Shown here: positions 11,255 through 22,788 of the stretch, one piece after another | Position numbering within the stretch: the stretch's first letter is position 1 | Layout: every line of letters starts with the position of its first letter | The notes under the pieces: model-generated | Told to the model about the DNA's origin: nothing | What the model saw: only the letters and a program-made list of their open reading frames with translations | Database searches by the model: none | Made by a program: the position numbers and the translations under genes | Source: Stictocephala bisonia | Taxonomy: Eukaryota > Arthropoda > Insecta > Hemiptera > Membracidae | NCBI GenBank assembly: GCA_035578905.1 | Contig: JAQJVL010000156.1 | Span: 992,001 to 1,056,000, forward strand | DNA length: 64,000 bases | Direction of reading: 5' to 3'

Positions 11255-12112
11255 CAGTACAACCTTGATAGCACGAACCTCGATAGCACGAAAACCTCGA
11301 TACCACATATATTTAAAAATTCCCCTTGAATTGCCCATAACATTCAATGTTAAAAGTACCTTTATAACACGAATATTTGAATATAACTACCTCGATAAGA
11401 TGAATTTTATTCCACTTTCCAAGACCAGGAGAAACCTCTATAACACGAATTTCAACAGCCAAAAACCTCTATAACATGAATCTGATCTTCATAAGACGAA
11501 TTCCCACGGGTGGAACCTCAATAAGACGTATTTATATTTCCAATTCATTCATGTCAAGACATGAAAACTAACTACCGTCTGTCGCGCCACTGCAGTGGCA
11601 TGAGACTGTACTGTCAGTTCCGATTGACTTCAGTTTAGCCTCTTTTTGTACGTAGTGTTGTGTCAGTGATTAGTGAATATGGCGGGCGTGTCCAATGGTG
11701 TACTATTTAGTACAGTGTAGTACAATACTACAGTACAATTTCGTATGTTACTCTTTGTTTATGTTTACTAAATTACTACCAGTACTGAATTTCAAAATGT
11801 TGATTAGGTTATGTAATTTACTAAGTCATACTCATTTGGCCTTTTACTTTTTATTGTGCTGGCTATTTATATTCCTATGTATTAATTGTATCTGTCATTA
11901 ATTTGTAAATTACAATGTACAGTACGATGTATGTATTTTAGTATGTTTTATTTGGAATTACATTTCAACCCGTCGCCGTATAAAATGCTAACCTCTATAA
12001 CACGAATGTCACTCATTTGAACCCCGCTAACACGAACCTCGTTATCGCAAATACCTCGATAAGACGAATATTTTTCAATTCCCTTGAGATTCGTGGTATC
12101 GAGGTTCCACTG
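11255..12112. mobile_element. pogo-type non-autonomous element with many subterminal repeats
   Basis: Flanked by TA. The left end CAGTACAACCTTGATAGCAC pairs with the right end, which ends GGTATCGAGGTTCCACTG. The motif CCTCGATAACACGAA and its variants recur many times inward from both ends. The middle (about 11640-11700) has a less AT-rich block with GAATATGGCGGGCGTGTCC, which looks like a leader and start codon, but the frame closes after a few codons. I read it as a deletion derivative of a pogo/Tigger-like (Tc1/mariner superfamily) transposon. Confidence 0.7.
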
Positions 12113-12248
12113 TATAAAAAACTAGCATTTTTACTCAATAATCTTTCCACTAATGTGATCTACTATCAGACAACTTTAAGCTGAATTACTTGCTCCCAAT
12201 AAAATTCACAACGTTCTGATCTGAGTAAAAAATATATTGTTAAAATAG

Positions 12249-12431
12249 AGCCTGATGACACCCAACCGAGAACAACTTCAACATATTTCTGGATCACTAG
12301 AACAGATCAGTAAACGACTCAACAGCAGTCTGGCAATGTTGGGCAGTCAAAACGATGGACCCCAGACGGGCGATTTGCTCTCCACAATCCGCAACGATAT
12401 TAACTCAGAAAGCACCAAAATCACAAACAAG
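12249..12431 (+). CDS. Coiled-coil protein gene, exon d
   Basis: A 183-bp exon of 61 codons, phase 0/0. The acceptor ends GTTAAAATAG (a weak pyrimidine tract) and the donor is AAG|GTCAGT. The peptide starts SLMTPNREQLQHISGSLEQI, then SKRLNSSLAMLGSQND and a polar hinge NDGPQTGD before a second short helix. It contains NSS, a possible N-glycosylation site. It joins in frame to exons c and e. Confidence 0.72.
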
Positions 12432-12890
12432 GTCAGTCAATACTTATAAACTAAGCAATCAGTTTATTCAAACATAGGGTAATGAGACTCTGTTCTTATC
12501 TGATATTCTTATCTGATACCATCACCTCTATACAGTAAGCTTCACACTCACTCGTTAATATATATGTTGGGGTTGTGTTTACAGTCCTAACTTAATAAAG
12601 AAATTTTTTTCATTTAATTTCATTAATTTATGTTTGCCTACATTTGAGTGTGTGAGTAGATTATAAACTGAAGTTCCTGAAAACTTGAACAGCTGCACAT
12701 TTCAAATAATTTTGATCTGTTTCAGGCAGTTTAAAACAGCAATATTCTCACACGTAAGTAATAACAAGGTTATCTTGACCTCTCAAAACGTTGAAAGAGA
12801 GTAAGTTGTATTGATTACACTTATTACAAACAGAAATATATCATATTTCTGAAAGTAAGGTTACCAACCAACATTAATGCAGAGGTCCTA
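12432..12890. other. Intron, no gene seen
   Basis: AT-rich intron between exon d and the mariner remnant. Nothing recognised. Confidence 0.5.
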
Positions 12891-13106
12891 ATGAAACTTA
12901 AAGAATTATTAAACAATGTACACCAGATATGCAGTGGAACTACGATTGATTCCTTTATTATAAAACATTTTAGACAGTGCATAGTACCATTTCTGTCAGG
13001 CAGCTTTTTGGTATATAAAGGTATCCCAGTGCTCGATAATCCGTCTTATTTACCTGATTTGGCATCAGGTACCTTTTTTATTTATAGAAATGCAAAGTGT
13101 CTATAA
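12891..13106 (+). pseudogene. Decayed mariner transposase C-terminal fragment
   Basis: The peptide GIPVLDNPSYLPDLASGTFF corresponds to the mariner block with PPYSPDLAP followed by DFFLF; the third catalytic Asp position is recognisable but surrounded by substitutions. No terminal inverted repeats were found. It is an old remnant in the d-e intron. The similarity is short, so confidence is moderate. Confidence 0.5.
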
Positions 13107-13562
13107 CTAAGGACCACTTTCAGTTCATGAATAATAAAACCATAAAGGCATAAGTATTTCACAGCACCAATTTCAAAACAAAATTAAACAACCTAATAGC
13201 GTTTACATGGGTTAAGAAATTAGTCTCGTCTTCTCACGTAACTCGTCAATCTACACGGGTAAACGTGCACAGCTGAACAAAGTGCAGTCTTGTTTTGAAA
13301 TAACCACATCTCATAAATAAAATATATTTTTTAAACACAAACTTTTCTGATCTAATTAAAATGTAATCATTAAATATGTTAGTTTCTTAAAATAAATAGT
13401 TAAATCATCAATAATGCTCCAGTTATGATAAATAATTCGAATTTTGTTTAGTTTTTAAATTGAACAATGTTTTATCACTCCACTGAATCATCACAAATTA
13501 AATAAATTAATATTGGGATTTAAAAGAATTGTGATTGTTTTCAAGTGTTTTCTTGAGTCCAG
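13107..13562. other. Intron, no gene seen
   Basis: AT-rich, ending with the exon e acceptor TTTTCTTGAGTCCAG. Confidence 0.55.
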
Positions 13563-13722
13563 ATGACCAATATGTACAATGAGATGTGGAGGCGAGTGGT
13601 CTCAGTGGAGTCTGTACTGAAAGAACTTGGTCGCCTGGGCAATACAACAAGGCAGGAAGTCTTAGAGGAAGTGCGTGCCTTAGTGCCTCCTGACAGAGAC
13701 TTTCCCGGCGACTCCCAGGAGA
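13563..13722 (+). CDS. Coiled-coil protein gene, exon e
   Basis: A 160-bp exon, entering in phase 0 and leaving after one base of a codon. The donor is A|GTGAGT and the next exon begins with two bases that complete Asn. The peptide is MTNMYNEMWRRVVSVESVLK, then ELGRLGNTTRQEVLEEVRAL, then a proline/acid segment. NTT is a potential N-glycosylation site. Base composition is clearly richer in G+C than the flanking intron. Confidence 0.8.
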
Positions 13723-14302
13723 GTGAGTAACCATCATCACCATTTGTTGCTAAGAAATGGTTTTTAGTAAGAAAAGCTTATAAATCAAATGTTGTGATAT
13801 TTTATGTAAAATGGGAAATATGGACACTTGGAGTATGGAAAGGTTAGAAAACCTATAACATAGTTTTGAACACTTCTTTAAGTGTCTAGATGTAGCTTCG
13901 CTTTCCTCAAGAGGAAGATTATCAGAGAACAGAAAATTGTATTTTTATTTTTGAATGTCTATACACACAAGGAGCCATGATAGTAAATCTACATATGCAA
14001 CCTGAACGAACAATCCTCTCCTGGATAAATCTCAACATTAAATTATAGCTGCCAACATTTACATTCCTGATATTGAGTGTTGGTTCTCTATTTCCATAAG
14101 TATGATATCAGCTTTTTTAAAGTTTAATCATGTAATTTCACATATGTTGCTGAGAGATTTCTCTTATTAATAGGTAATGTCTCTTAATATAATAGGAAAT
14201 GTGCTGTCTAAGTAAAAACATTTGACAAGCAACACAATTGACTGTAAAAGTTGAGATATTTATCATAAATATTTGTTTACAAAAAAACTATCCATAAATC
14301 TA
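13723..14302. other. Intron, no gene seen
   Basis: AT-rich intron between exon e and the MITE. Nothing recognised. Confidence 0.55.
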
Positions 14303-14750
14303 CAGGATGGAAAAAATGGAAATGCTTTCACAACGTTATTTTTTCCAAATATAATTTGATAATTTATTTTTTTTTAATAATTGTGTTCTATAAAGTATAA
14401 TTTTTTATCAGAATAATTTACTTAAAAGCGTTAAATAGCGGAGAAATAATATTGTTCAAATTAGTTAATTTGGAATTCAAATTAACGCTTCACTGGAAAG
14501 ATAAACCTTTCGAAGTCCGGTTTGCAGCAATTAATTTCTCTTGAATTAATTTCATTTGATACTAAACTTGACCTATTTTTACGTTGAAGATTTTTGTTCA
14601 ATTACTCACGTGCCGTCCTGAAAAGATGAAATGTCGCTAATGGCTTCAAAAAGTATGTTCTTTGTAACCATGATCATGTACAAGATTTCACTTTTAAAAG
14701 TGAAATCATATAAAAGTTATGAAAGCGTTTCTATATTTTTTTCTACCCTG
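14303..14750. mobile_element. Tc1-like MITE, second copy
   Basis: A 448-bp element flanked by TA. The left end is CAGGATGGAAAAAATGGAAA and the right end TTTTTTTCTACCCTG. Internal blocks such as AAACCTTTCGAAGTCCGGTT and GTATGTTCTTTGTAACCATG are shared with 4229-4681. It is non-coding and lies 72 bp upstream of exon f. Confidence 0.75.
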
Positions 14751-14822
14751 TATAATAAGGTTTAGAACATTGAAAATCATTCATCAATTTTGGTACACTT
14801 ATAGTAATTTTAATTACAACAG

Positions 14823-15039
14823 ATTTCTTTGAGGTAGCATTGGATGCACTAGAACGCAAATTGCAAAAATTGAACCGTAACCTGGACGACCGTATGGATA
14901 CGCTAGTGGCAAGACAAGACCTAGTGCTCGACAGCTGCTTTGAAGGTGGAATGTGCAGAGGCCTCGAGTCTAGGCTGTCACAAGTACTTGAGAGGATATT
15001 TGACATATTTTCTAACAAAATAGAAAACTCTACAAACAG
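14823..15039 (+). CDS. Coiled-coil protein gene, exon f
   Basis: A 217-bp exon. Its first two bases complete the split codon from exon e and it leaves with two bases (AG|GTATGA). The acceptor is TTAATTACAACAG. The peptide runs FFEVALDALERKLQKLNRNL, then DDRMDTLVARQDLVLDSCFE, then GGMCRGLESRLSQVLERIFD. Two cysteines (SCFEGGMC) seven residues apart sit between two helices and could form a local disulphide or an inter-chain link. NST at the end is a sequon. The duplicated region starts about 80 bp after this exon, so copy B lacks it. Confidence 0.82.
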
Positions 15040-15519
15040 GTATGACTAGTAAATAATTGATACATTTGATTCCTTCAACTCTAAATTAATTAATCTTTAA
15101 TTTAGATACTATAAACACATTGAATAAACACATTGAATTGAATTGAAACACATAGGATTTTGTAAATAATATTTGTTAGAAATTAAAGAATTCTTTGAAA
15201 GCAATGGTTTATCGATAATAACATTTAAATTTGATTACTTTTTTTACTAAGAATTTTTATAAGCTGTACTAAAATGCTTGGAGAAGAAAAAAAGGATGTT
15301 TTTATAAAATTATTTGTGTAAATTGATTTTGAAGTAATGTGCTCTTGCCAGACAAAGTTAATTGCTAAAAGTAAAACAAATACAAGTTGCAATATAAGCA
15401 ACAGACATAAAATGTTGCCATAACTCTAATTGTAATAAAATATAAACAATTTAAGTTAATGAGAATATTAGCATTTAACCTTTAATGAAACTTATAACAC
15501 CAATGCATAAACCATGTCT

Positions 15520-15895
15520 ACCAACAGTTGTCTGTCAATGCCCGAGGTACAGCTTGGGCTTCACTATTTAATTTAACATACGCTAAAGAAACTATCGCAC
15601 TTCAAAAACATAGATTGAATATGTTTAAGAAAAAGCCATCAACTGCAGGTATTAGATTTATGCAAAGTATACCAAATCACTTTCACTTAATTACAGATTT
15701 GAAATTGTTTAAAAGAAAGTTAAAAGTATATTTAATTGATAAAGCTCTCTATTCTCTAAATGAATTCTTTGAGAATAGTTTTAATTAGTTATTATCTTTA
15801 AATTAGATTTAATATTTTTGTAAATTGTGACACCATTATGTATTTACTTATGTAAATCTTGAATAAAGAAATAAACAAAAATAAATAAATAAACA
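15520..15895 (+). mobile_element. Non-LTR retrotransposon 3' end
   Basis: The open frame 15528-15788 ends in a jockey/CR1-type C-terminal tail: GIRFMQSIPNHFHLI, then LKLFKRKLKVYLIDKALYSL. A 3' UTR and an A-rich tail with repeated AATAAATAAATAAAC follow. It is 5'-truncated. The corresponding copy at 53300-53665 has small frame-breaking indels. Confidence 0.7.
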
Positions 15896-17638
15896 TTTAA
15901 GGTGGCCGTTTCCCAAACTGCTAAGCCACCACTGGTAAGTCAACAACCCCAAACAGCCTTATAGTAGCAATGCAAATTTGCCGGCAATGGTCCAAAATAT
16001 GTTTTTTTCAACTGTACAGTTTGTGTTTATTCATAATTCAATAAATTATATTGAACACTGTATGATTATTAAAGCCCCATTCTAGCGGACAACAAGTTGA
16101 TATTGTGAGTTTAATTTAAGGCCATCAAGAATGACATTAAAAGTCTCAAAAATATAACTGTGAAAAAGTTTTAAAATACTTAATTGTTAAAAAAAAAAAA
16201 CTTATGGTCCACTAGAATAGGTCTTCAACTGTCAAATTACACTTAAAGTAATATGATTATTATTATTACGGATAGAATCGTAAAAATAGATACCAATGTT
16301 TTGGAATTTTTCGAGAAGAGTAACGGCCCCCATAAGTTAATCAGCGCTCTCCATTGTAGCCCCAACCACCCAAAAACGGAAGAAGTTGTGTGTTCTCCCG
16401 TACACCTAAACAAGTATAATGGTGAAGACGGTCCTGCATACCTAAGCACTTATGAATTCCAAAACCTTTCCACCTAACAAATACCAATACAAAACAAGTA
16501 ACAAATTTATGTCCATTCTGACAGACCAAATACACATGAAGATAAGTCATTCCCCCATTCCATCTATAAAACAAGCATCAAGTTCAGGACAAAAAAATTC
16601 ACTTGTAAAAATTCTAAATTCTATTTTAAGGGACAAAAGTTTTTAAATCAATACTATAGGATATAATATTTGAAATATTTGACTGATTAAAATTTGAAAT
16701 TTTTGTTTGCTTTTTTTTACTTCACTTGCCAGTTCACATGGGCCTGCAGGACTGTTTGTGAACTTTATTAATTTGGCTTTGTATTGAGCATATTATGAAT
16801 TAGTAAGTAGAAATGGCTGACAAGTGAAATGTCAAACAAATCAATTTATTAATAGAAGTACAAATATTATGGCGAACAATTTCGTTCAACCATACTTGTG
16901 TATCATTTTTACTTATTTATATAATTATGTGTAGTATTGTATTTATATAATTTATAAAAAGTTTTATAAATTTAAATGTCTTCAAAAATGTGTGAAGCTC
17001 TGTAAAAGTTATAGCAAGTAACTCATCAAGTTGTGAACGATAAAAGAATAGTCCAAAAAATCATATCAAGGAAAATGTCCTTACAATGTAACAGTATTTG
17101 ACATTACTTACTTTTTTATGCATAAAAAGTGTCAGTTTTTGATCTCTCTCTCTCTCTCTCTTAGCGAGCAAGGATTATATGATCTACTTATTGTCTTCAA
17201 CACAATAATGCCTTAATTCTTTACAATGCAACACCAATACAGTATTACAGTACAGAGTTATGACATATTTACTGTGCAAGTATACAAATGCACGCCAAAC
17301 ACAGAAGACATGGGAATCACAACCTGTTAAAACTATACATATCTTGAGAGTATTATGTGTGTGTAGCAATCTTTTGTTATCCAGTTGAGAACTACCTCAA
17401 TGATCCAAAACCAATTATTGAATTAGTCCTAAGAGAACTAATTCAATCAGTCATAACATAAAATTCCCGACAGTAACTATTTGTTCATACTTTAAGATGA
17501 TACTGAAGCTAGATTGGTTTTGATACCATTAATAATTTATCAAAAAGACTGACTCAATAATGTTTTGATTCTGTAGCATGAAATTGTTAGGTATGTGGGT
17601 TAGGATCTGTACAATAATATTGAACCTGTATGTTACAG
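15896..17638. other. f-g intron with SINE tail, CT repeat and Penelope-like scrap
   Basis: It holds an antisense family-1 SINE tail (16710-16769: ACTTCACTTGCCAGTTCACA). A block at 16860-16900 (ATGGCGAACAATTTCGTTC) resembles one at 36440-36480. A short CT repeat lies at 17143-17162. The acceptor before exon g is CCTGTATGTTACAG. The open frames at 16253-16477 have no splice support and I do not call them coding. Confidence 0.6.
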
Positions 17639-17816
17639 GACGCTACATATAGAGAGCCTAGTGCAGGACATGATGGAGCTAGCAAAGGCACAACACTCTC
17701 ACTTGATCCGAACTGTGAGCCATAATAAAAACTTGGTGGTGACTCTGGCCGAGGACAGCAGTGATGCCAACAAACAGCTCCACTACAACATCACACAACT
17801 AGCCAACCACTTTCAG
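17639..17816 (+). CDS. Coiled-coil protein gene, exon g (first unit of tandem array)
   Basis: A 178-bp exon. The first base completes the Arg codon from exon f and the exon ends on CAG|GTAACT in phase 0. The peptide reads TLHIESLVQDMMELAKAQHS, then HLIRTVSHNKNLVVTLAEDS, then SDANKQLHYNITQLANHFQ. The pattern is helical, with one sequon (NIT). It is the only unit of the array preceded by a conventional acceptor. It differs from the 23 following units at several positions (for example NKNLVVTLAED against NTNMVVTLAKD), so it is not fully homogenised with them. Confidence 0.83.
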
Positions 17817-20800
17817 GTAACTAAATATAGATAGCCTAGTGCAGGACATGATGTAGCTAGCAAAGGCACAACACTCTCACTTGATCCGTATTGTGAGCCA
17901 TAATACATACATGGTGGTGACTCTGGCCAAGGACAGCAGTGATGCACACAAACAGCTCCACTACAACATCACACAACTAGCCAACCACTTTCAGGTAACT
18001 AAATATAGATAGCCTAGTGCAGGACATGATGGAGCTAGCAAAGGCACAACACTCTCACTTGATCCGTACTGTGACCCATAATACCAACATGGTGGTGACT
18101 CTGGCCAAAGACAGCAGTGATGCCAACAAACAACTCCACTACAACATCACACAACTAGCCAACCACTTTCAGGTAACTAAATATAGATAGCCTAGTGCAG
18201 GACGTGATGGAGCTAGCAAAGGCACAACACTCTCACTTGATCCGTACTGTGAGCCATAATACCAACATAGTGGTGACTCTGGCCAAGGACAGCAGTGATG
18301 CCAACAAACAGCTCCACTACAACATCACACAACTAGCCAACCACTTTCAGGTAACTACATATAGATAGCCTAGTGCAGGACATGATGGAGCTAGCAAAGG
18401 CACAACACTCTCACTTGATCCGTACTGTGAGCCATAATACCAACATGGTGGTGACTCTGACCAAGGACAGCAGTGATGCCAACAAACACCTCCACTACAA
18501 CTAGCCAACCACTTTCAGGTAACTAAATATAGATAGCCTAGTGCAGGACATGATGGAGCTAGCACAGGCACAACACTCTCATTTGATCCGAACTGTGAGC
18601 CATAATACCAACATGGTGGTGACTCTGACCAAGGACAGCAGTGATGCCAACAAACAGCTCCACTACAACTAGCCAACCACATTCAGGTAACTAAATATAG
18701 ATAGCCTAGTGCAGGACATGATGGGTCTAGCAAAGGCACAACACTCTCACTTGATCCGTACTGTGAGCCATAATACCAACATGGTGATGACTCTGGCCAA
18801 GGACAGCAGTGATGCCAACAAACAGCTCCACTACAACATCACACAACTAGCCAACCACTTTCAGGTAACTAAATATAGATAGCCTAGTGCAGGACATGAT
18901 GGAGCTAGCAAAGGCACAACACTTTCACTTGATCCGTACTGTAAGCCATAATACCAACATGGTGGTGACTCTGGCCAAGGACAGCAGTGATGCCAACAAA
19001 CAACTCCACTACAACATCACGCAACTAGCCAACCACTTTCAGGTAACTAAATATAGATAGCCTAGTGCAGGACATGATGGAGCTAGCAAAGGCACAACAC
19101 TCTCACTTGATCCGTACTGTGAGCCATAATACCAACATGGTGGTGACTCTGGCCAAAGACAGCAGTGATGCCAACAAACAACTCCACAACAACATCACAC
19201 AACTAGCCAACCACTTTCAGGTAACTAAATATAGATAGCCTAGTGCAGGACATGATGGAACTAGCAAAGGCACAATACTCTCACTTGATCCGTACTGTGA
19301 GCCATAATACCACTATGGTGGTGACTCTGGCCAAGGACAGCAGTGATGCCAACAAACAGCTCCAAGACAACATCACACAACTAGCCAACCACTTTCAGGT
19401 AACTAAATATAGATAGCCTAGTGCAGGACGTGATGGAGCTAGCAAAGGCACAACACTCTCACTTGATCCGTACTGTGAGCCATAATACCAACATGGTGGT
19501 GACTCTGACCAAGGACAGCAGTGATGCCAACAAACAGCTCCACTACAACTAGCCAACCACTTTCAGGTAACTAAATATAGATAGCCTAGTGCAGGACATG
19601 ATGGAGCTAGCAAAGGCACAACACTCTCACTTGATCCGAACTGTGAGCCATAATACCAACATGGTGGTGACTCTGACCAAGGACAGCAGTGATGCCAACA
19701 AACAGCTCCACTACAACTAGCCAACCACATTCAGGTAACTAAATATAGATAGCCTAGTGCAGGACATGATGGAGCTAGCAAAGGCTCAACACTCTCACTT
19801 GATCCGTACTGTGAGCCATAATACTAACATGGTGGTGACTCTGGCCAAGGACAGCAGTGATGCCAACAAACAGCTCCACTACAACATCACACAACTAGCC
19901 AACCACTTTCAGGTAACTAAATATAGATAGCCTAGTGCAGGACATGATGGAGCTAGCAAAGGCACAACACTCTCACTTGATCCGTACTGTGACCCATAAT
20001 ACCAACATGGTGGTGACTCTGGCCAAGGACAGCAGTGATGCCAACAAACAGCTCCACTACAACATCACACAACTAGCCAACCACTTTCAGGTAACTAAAT
20101 ATAGATAGCCTAGTGCAGGACATGATGGAGCTAGCAAAGGCACAACACTTTCACTTGATCCGTACTGTGAGCCATAATACCAACATGGTGGTGACTCTGG
20201 CCAAGGACAGCAGTGATGCCAACAAACAACTCCACTACAACATCACGCAACTAGCCAACCACTTTCAGGTAACTAAATATAGATAGCCTAGTGCAGGACA
20301 TGATGGAGCTGGCAAAGGCACAACACTCTCACTTGATCCGTACTGTGAGCCATAATACCAACATGGTGGTGACTTTGGCCAAGGACAGCAGTGATGCCAA
20401 CAAACAACTCCACTACAACATCACACAACTAGCCAACCACTTTCAGGTAACTAAATATAGATAGCCTAGTGCAGGACATGATGGAGCTAGCAAAGGCACA
20501 ATACTCTCACTTGATCCGTACTGTGAGCCATAATACCAACATTGTGGTGACTCTGGCAAAGGACAGCAGTGATGCCAACAAACAGCTCCACTACAACATC
20601 ACACAACTAGCCAACCACTTTCAGGTAACTAAATATAGATAGCCTAGTGCAGGACATGATGGAGCTAGCAAAGGCACAATACTCTCACTTGATCCGTACT
20701 GTGAGCCATAATACCAACATTGTGGTGACTCTGGCCAAGGACAGCAGTGATGCCAACAAACAGCTCCACTACAACATCACACAACTAGCCAACCACTTTC

Positions 20801-21865
20801 AGGTAACTAAATATAGATAGCCTAGTGCAGGACATGATGGAGCTAGCAAAGGCACAACACTGTCACTTGATCCGTACTGTGACCCATAGTACCAACATGG
20901 TGGTGACTCTAACCAAGGACAGCAGTGATGCCAACAAACAACTCCACTACAACATCACACAACTAAACCAACCACTATCAGGTAACTAAATATAGATAGC
21001 CTAGTGCAGGACATGATGGAGCTAGCAAAGGCACAACACTCTAACTTGATCCGTACTGTGACCCATAATACCAACATGGTGGTGACTCTGGCCAAGGACA
21101 GCAGTGATGCCAACAAACAGCTCCACTACAACATCACACAACTAGCCAACCACTTTCAGGTAACTACATATAGATAGCCTAGTGCAGGACATGATGGAGC
21201 TAGCAAAGGCACAACACTCTCACTTGATCCGTACTGTGACCCATAATACCAACATGGTGGTGACTCTGGCCAAGGACAGCAGTGATGCCAACAAACAGCT
21301 CCACTACAACATCATACAACTAGCCAACCACTTTCAGGTAACTAAATATAGATAGCCTAGTGCAGGACATGATGGAGCTAGCAAAGGCACAACACTCTCA
21401 CTTGATCCGTACTGTGACCCATAATACCAACATGGTGGTGACTCTGGCCAAGGACAGCAGTGATGCCAACAAACAGCTCCACTACAACATCACACAACTA
21501 GCCAACCACTTTCAGGTAACTAAATATAGATAGCCTAGTGCAGGACATGATGGAGCTAGCAAAGGCACAACACTGTCACTTGATCCGTACTGTGAGCCAT
21601 AATACCAACATGGTGGTGACTCTGGCCAAGGACAGCAGTGATGCCAACAAACAGCTCCACTACAACATCACACAACTAGCCAACCACTTTCAGGTAACTA
21701 AATATAGAGAGCCTAGTGCAGGACATGATGGAGCTAGCAATGGCACAACACTTGATCCGTACTGTGAGCCATAATACCAACATGGTGATGACTCTGACCA
21801 AGGACAGCAGTGATGCCAACAAACAGCTCCACTACAACATCACACAACTAGCCAACCACTTTCAG
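17817..21865 (+). repeat. Tandem array of 23 further exon-g-derived units
   Basis: Units of 178 bp directly abut exon g, making 24 in all. CAG|GTAACT recurs at 17814, 17992, 18170, 18348, 18516, 18684, 18862, 19040, 19218, 19396, 19564, 19732, 19910, 20088, 20266, 20444, 20622, 20800, 20979, 21157, 21335, 21513, 21691 and 21863 (position of the C). Four units are 168 bp (a 10-bp loss of about CATCACACAA), one is 179 and the last 172. Each junction reads TTTCAGGTAACTAAATATAG, so every unit keeps the donor but replaces the acceptor. Reading through from one unit to the next meets TAG after five codons. Most units keep the exon frame open internally. Confidence 0.95.
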
Positions 21866-21998
21866 GTAACTAAATACAGTGCGCTGTAATATTTTTTAAA
21901 ACCACAGCAGATAAAACCTATAAACTTTGCAGTGTTGCCTGTAACAGACTAACTGAACTACTTTTTTATGCAGTAACCATCACACAAATAAATTACAG

Positions 21999-22034
21999 GG
22001 ACGGATCAAGGAGAGAGTGATAGAAATTTCAAAT
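21999..22034 (+). CDS. Coiled-coil protein gene, micro-exon h
   Basis: A 36-bp exon of 12 codons (GRIKERVIEISN), phase 0/0, between acceptor AATAAATTACAG and donor AAT|GTAAAT. It joins the Gln ending exon g to the Glu starting exon i and extends the helical pattern (KERVIEISN-ELHAELDT). The same exon is unchanged at 55785-55820 in copy B. The alternative is read-through past the donor, but that frame soon closes in copy A. The call rests on phase consistency. Confidence 0.6.
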
Positions 22035-22394
22035 GTAAATAAAAGAGTTATAATTGTTGTAACAGTCTCACTCATTATGGTTTATACCTTTTGATGTAGA
22101 AGTTTATACGAAAAGATTATTCAATCAGAAATTGCAGCAAAATAACTAACCAAAACACATTACAGAAAATATCTACAACCAAGATATAAGTGACAATTTA
22201 TAAAAAATAACAGAAAAGACCGTATTAATTATTGTAGAAGTGCTTATAATTACAACGAGTATTCAAAATCCTGTCCTTCTGATGTTTGGCAATGTAGCCA
22301 GCCTGTAGTAAAATCCAACAACAGTTTTAACATAACCAAGAGGTATTCTTTGAGGTTTTTCAGTGATGCACTGGGTTAGCTGCCAATTATTTCA

Positions 22395-22625
22395 CCTGGA
22401 TAGTGGGTGGGTCAGTACCACTGTACGTGTATGGGAGGGCAGGTGGATCAGTACCACTGTATCTGTATGGGAGGGCGAGTGGGTCAGTACCACTGTCTCT
22501 TTATGGAAGAGCAGGTAGGCCATGAGTGAGTGGGTCAGTACAACTATGTATATGGGAGAGTGGGTGGGTCAGTACCACTGTATGTGTACGGGAGAGTAAA
22601 TGGGTCAGTACCACTGTACGCATAA
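22395..22625 (+). repeat. 36-bp minisatellite
   Basis: Imperfect repeats built on GTGGGTCAGTACCACTGTA and GTATGGGAGGGC, period about 36 bp. In one frame the period gives a 12-residue repeat, GGSVPLYVYGRA, but no splice-supported exon covers it here. Five to six units. Copy B (55995-56262) has an extra unit. Confidence 0.8.
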
Positions 22626-22788
22626 AATTTGATGAGTCCTTAAAATGTTTAAACTTTGTAGAAATATTCCACACATAAAAACAATTGGACAGTAACATTT
22701 TTACAACTTGTAATAAAATTAAAAATTACTTCTTTAGATGGTAATGACTCCTATTATATAAGTTATAAATAAAATTAACACAAACGTA

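Noticed and set aside
16253..16477. Open frame conserved between copies A and B in the f-g intron
   Set aside because: Similarity only reflects the duplication; B carries an in-frame-sized insertion and the frame has no matching splice sites or known motif.
21538..21774. 78-codon frame across exon-g units
   Set aside because: It is an off-frame read-through of two array units, not the frame that joins exons f and h.
17817..21865. CRISPR-like or ordinary coding repeat interpretation of the array
   Set aside because: There are no spacers, the genome is eukaryotic, and the 178-bp unit shifts frame and meets a stop at each junction.
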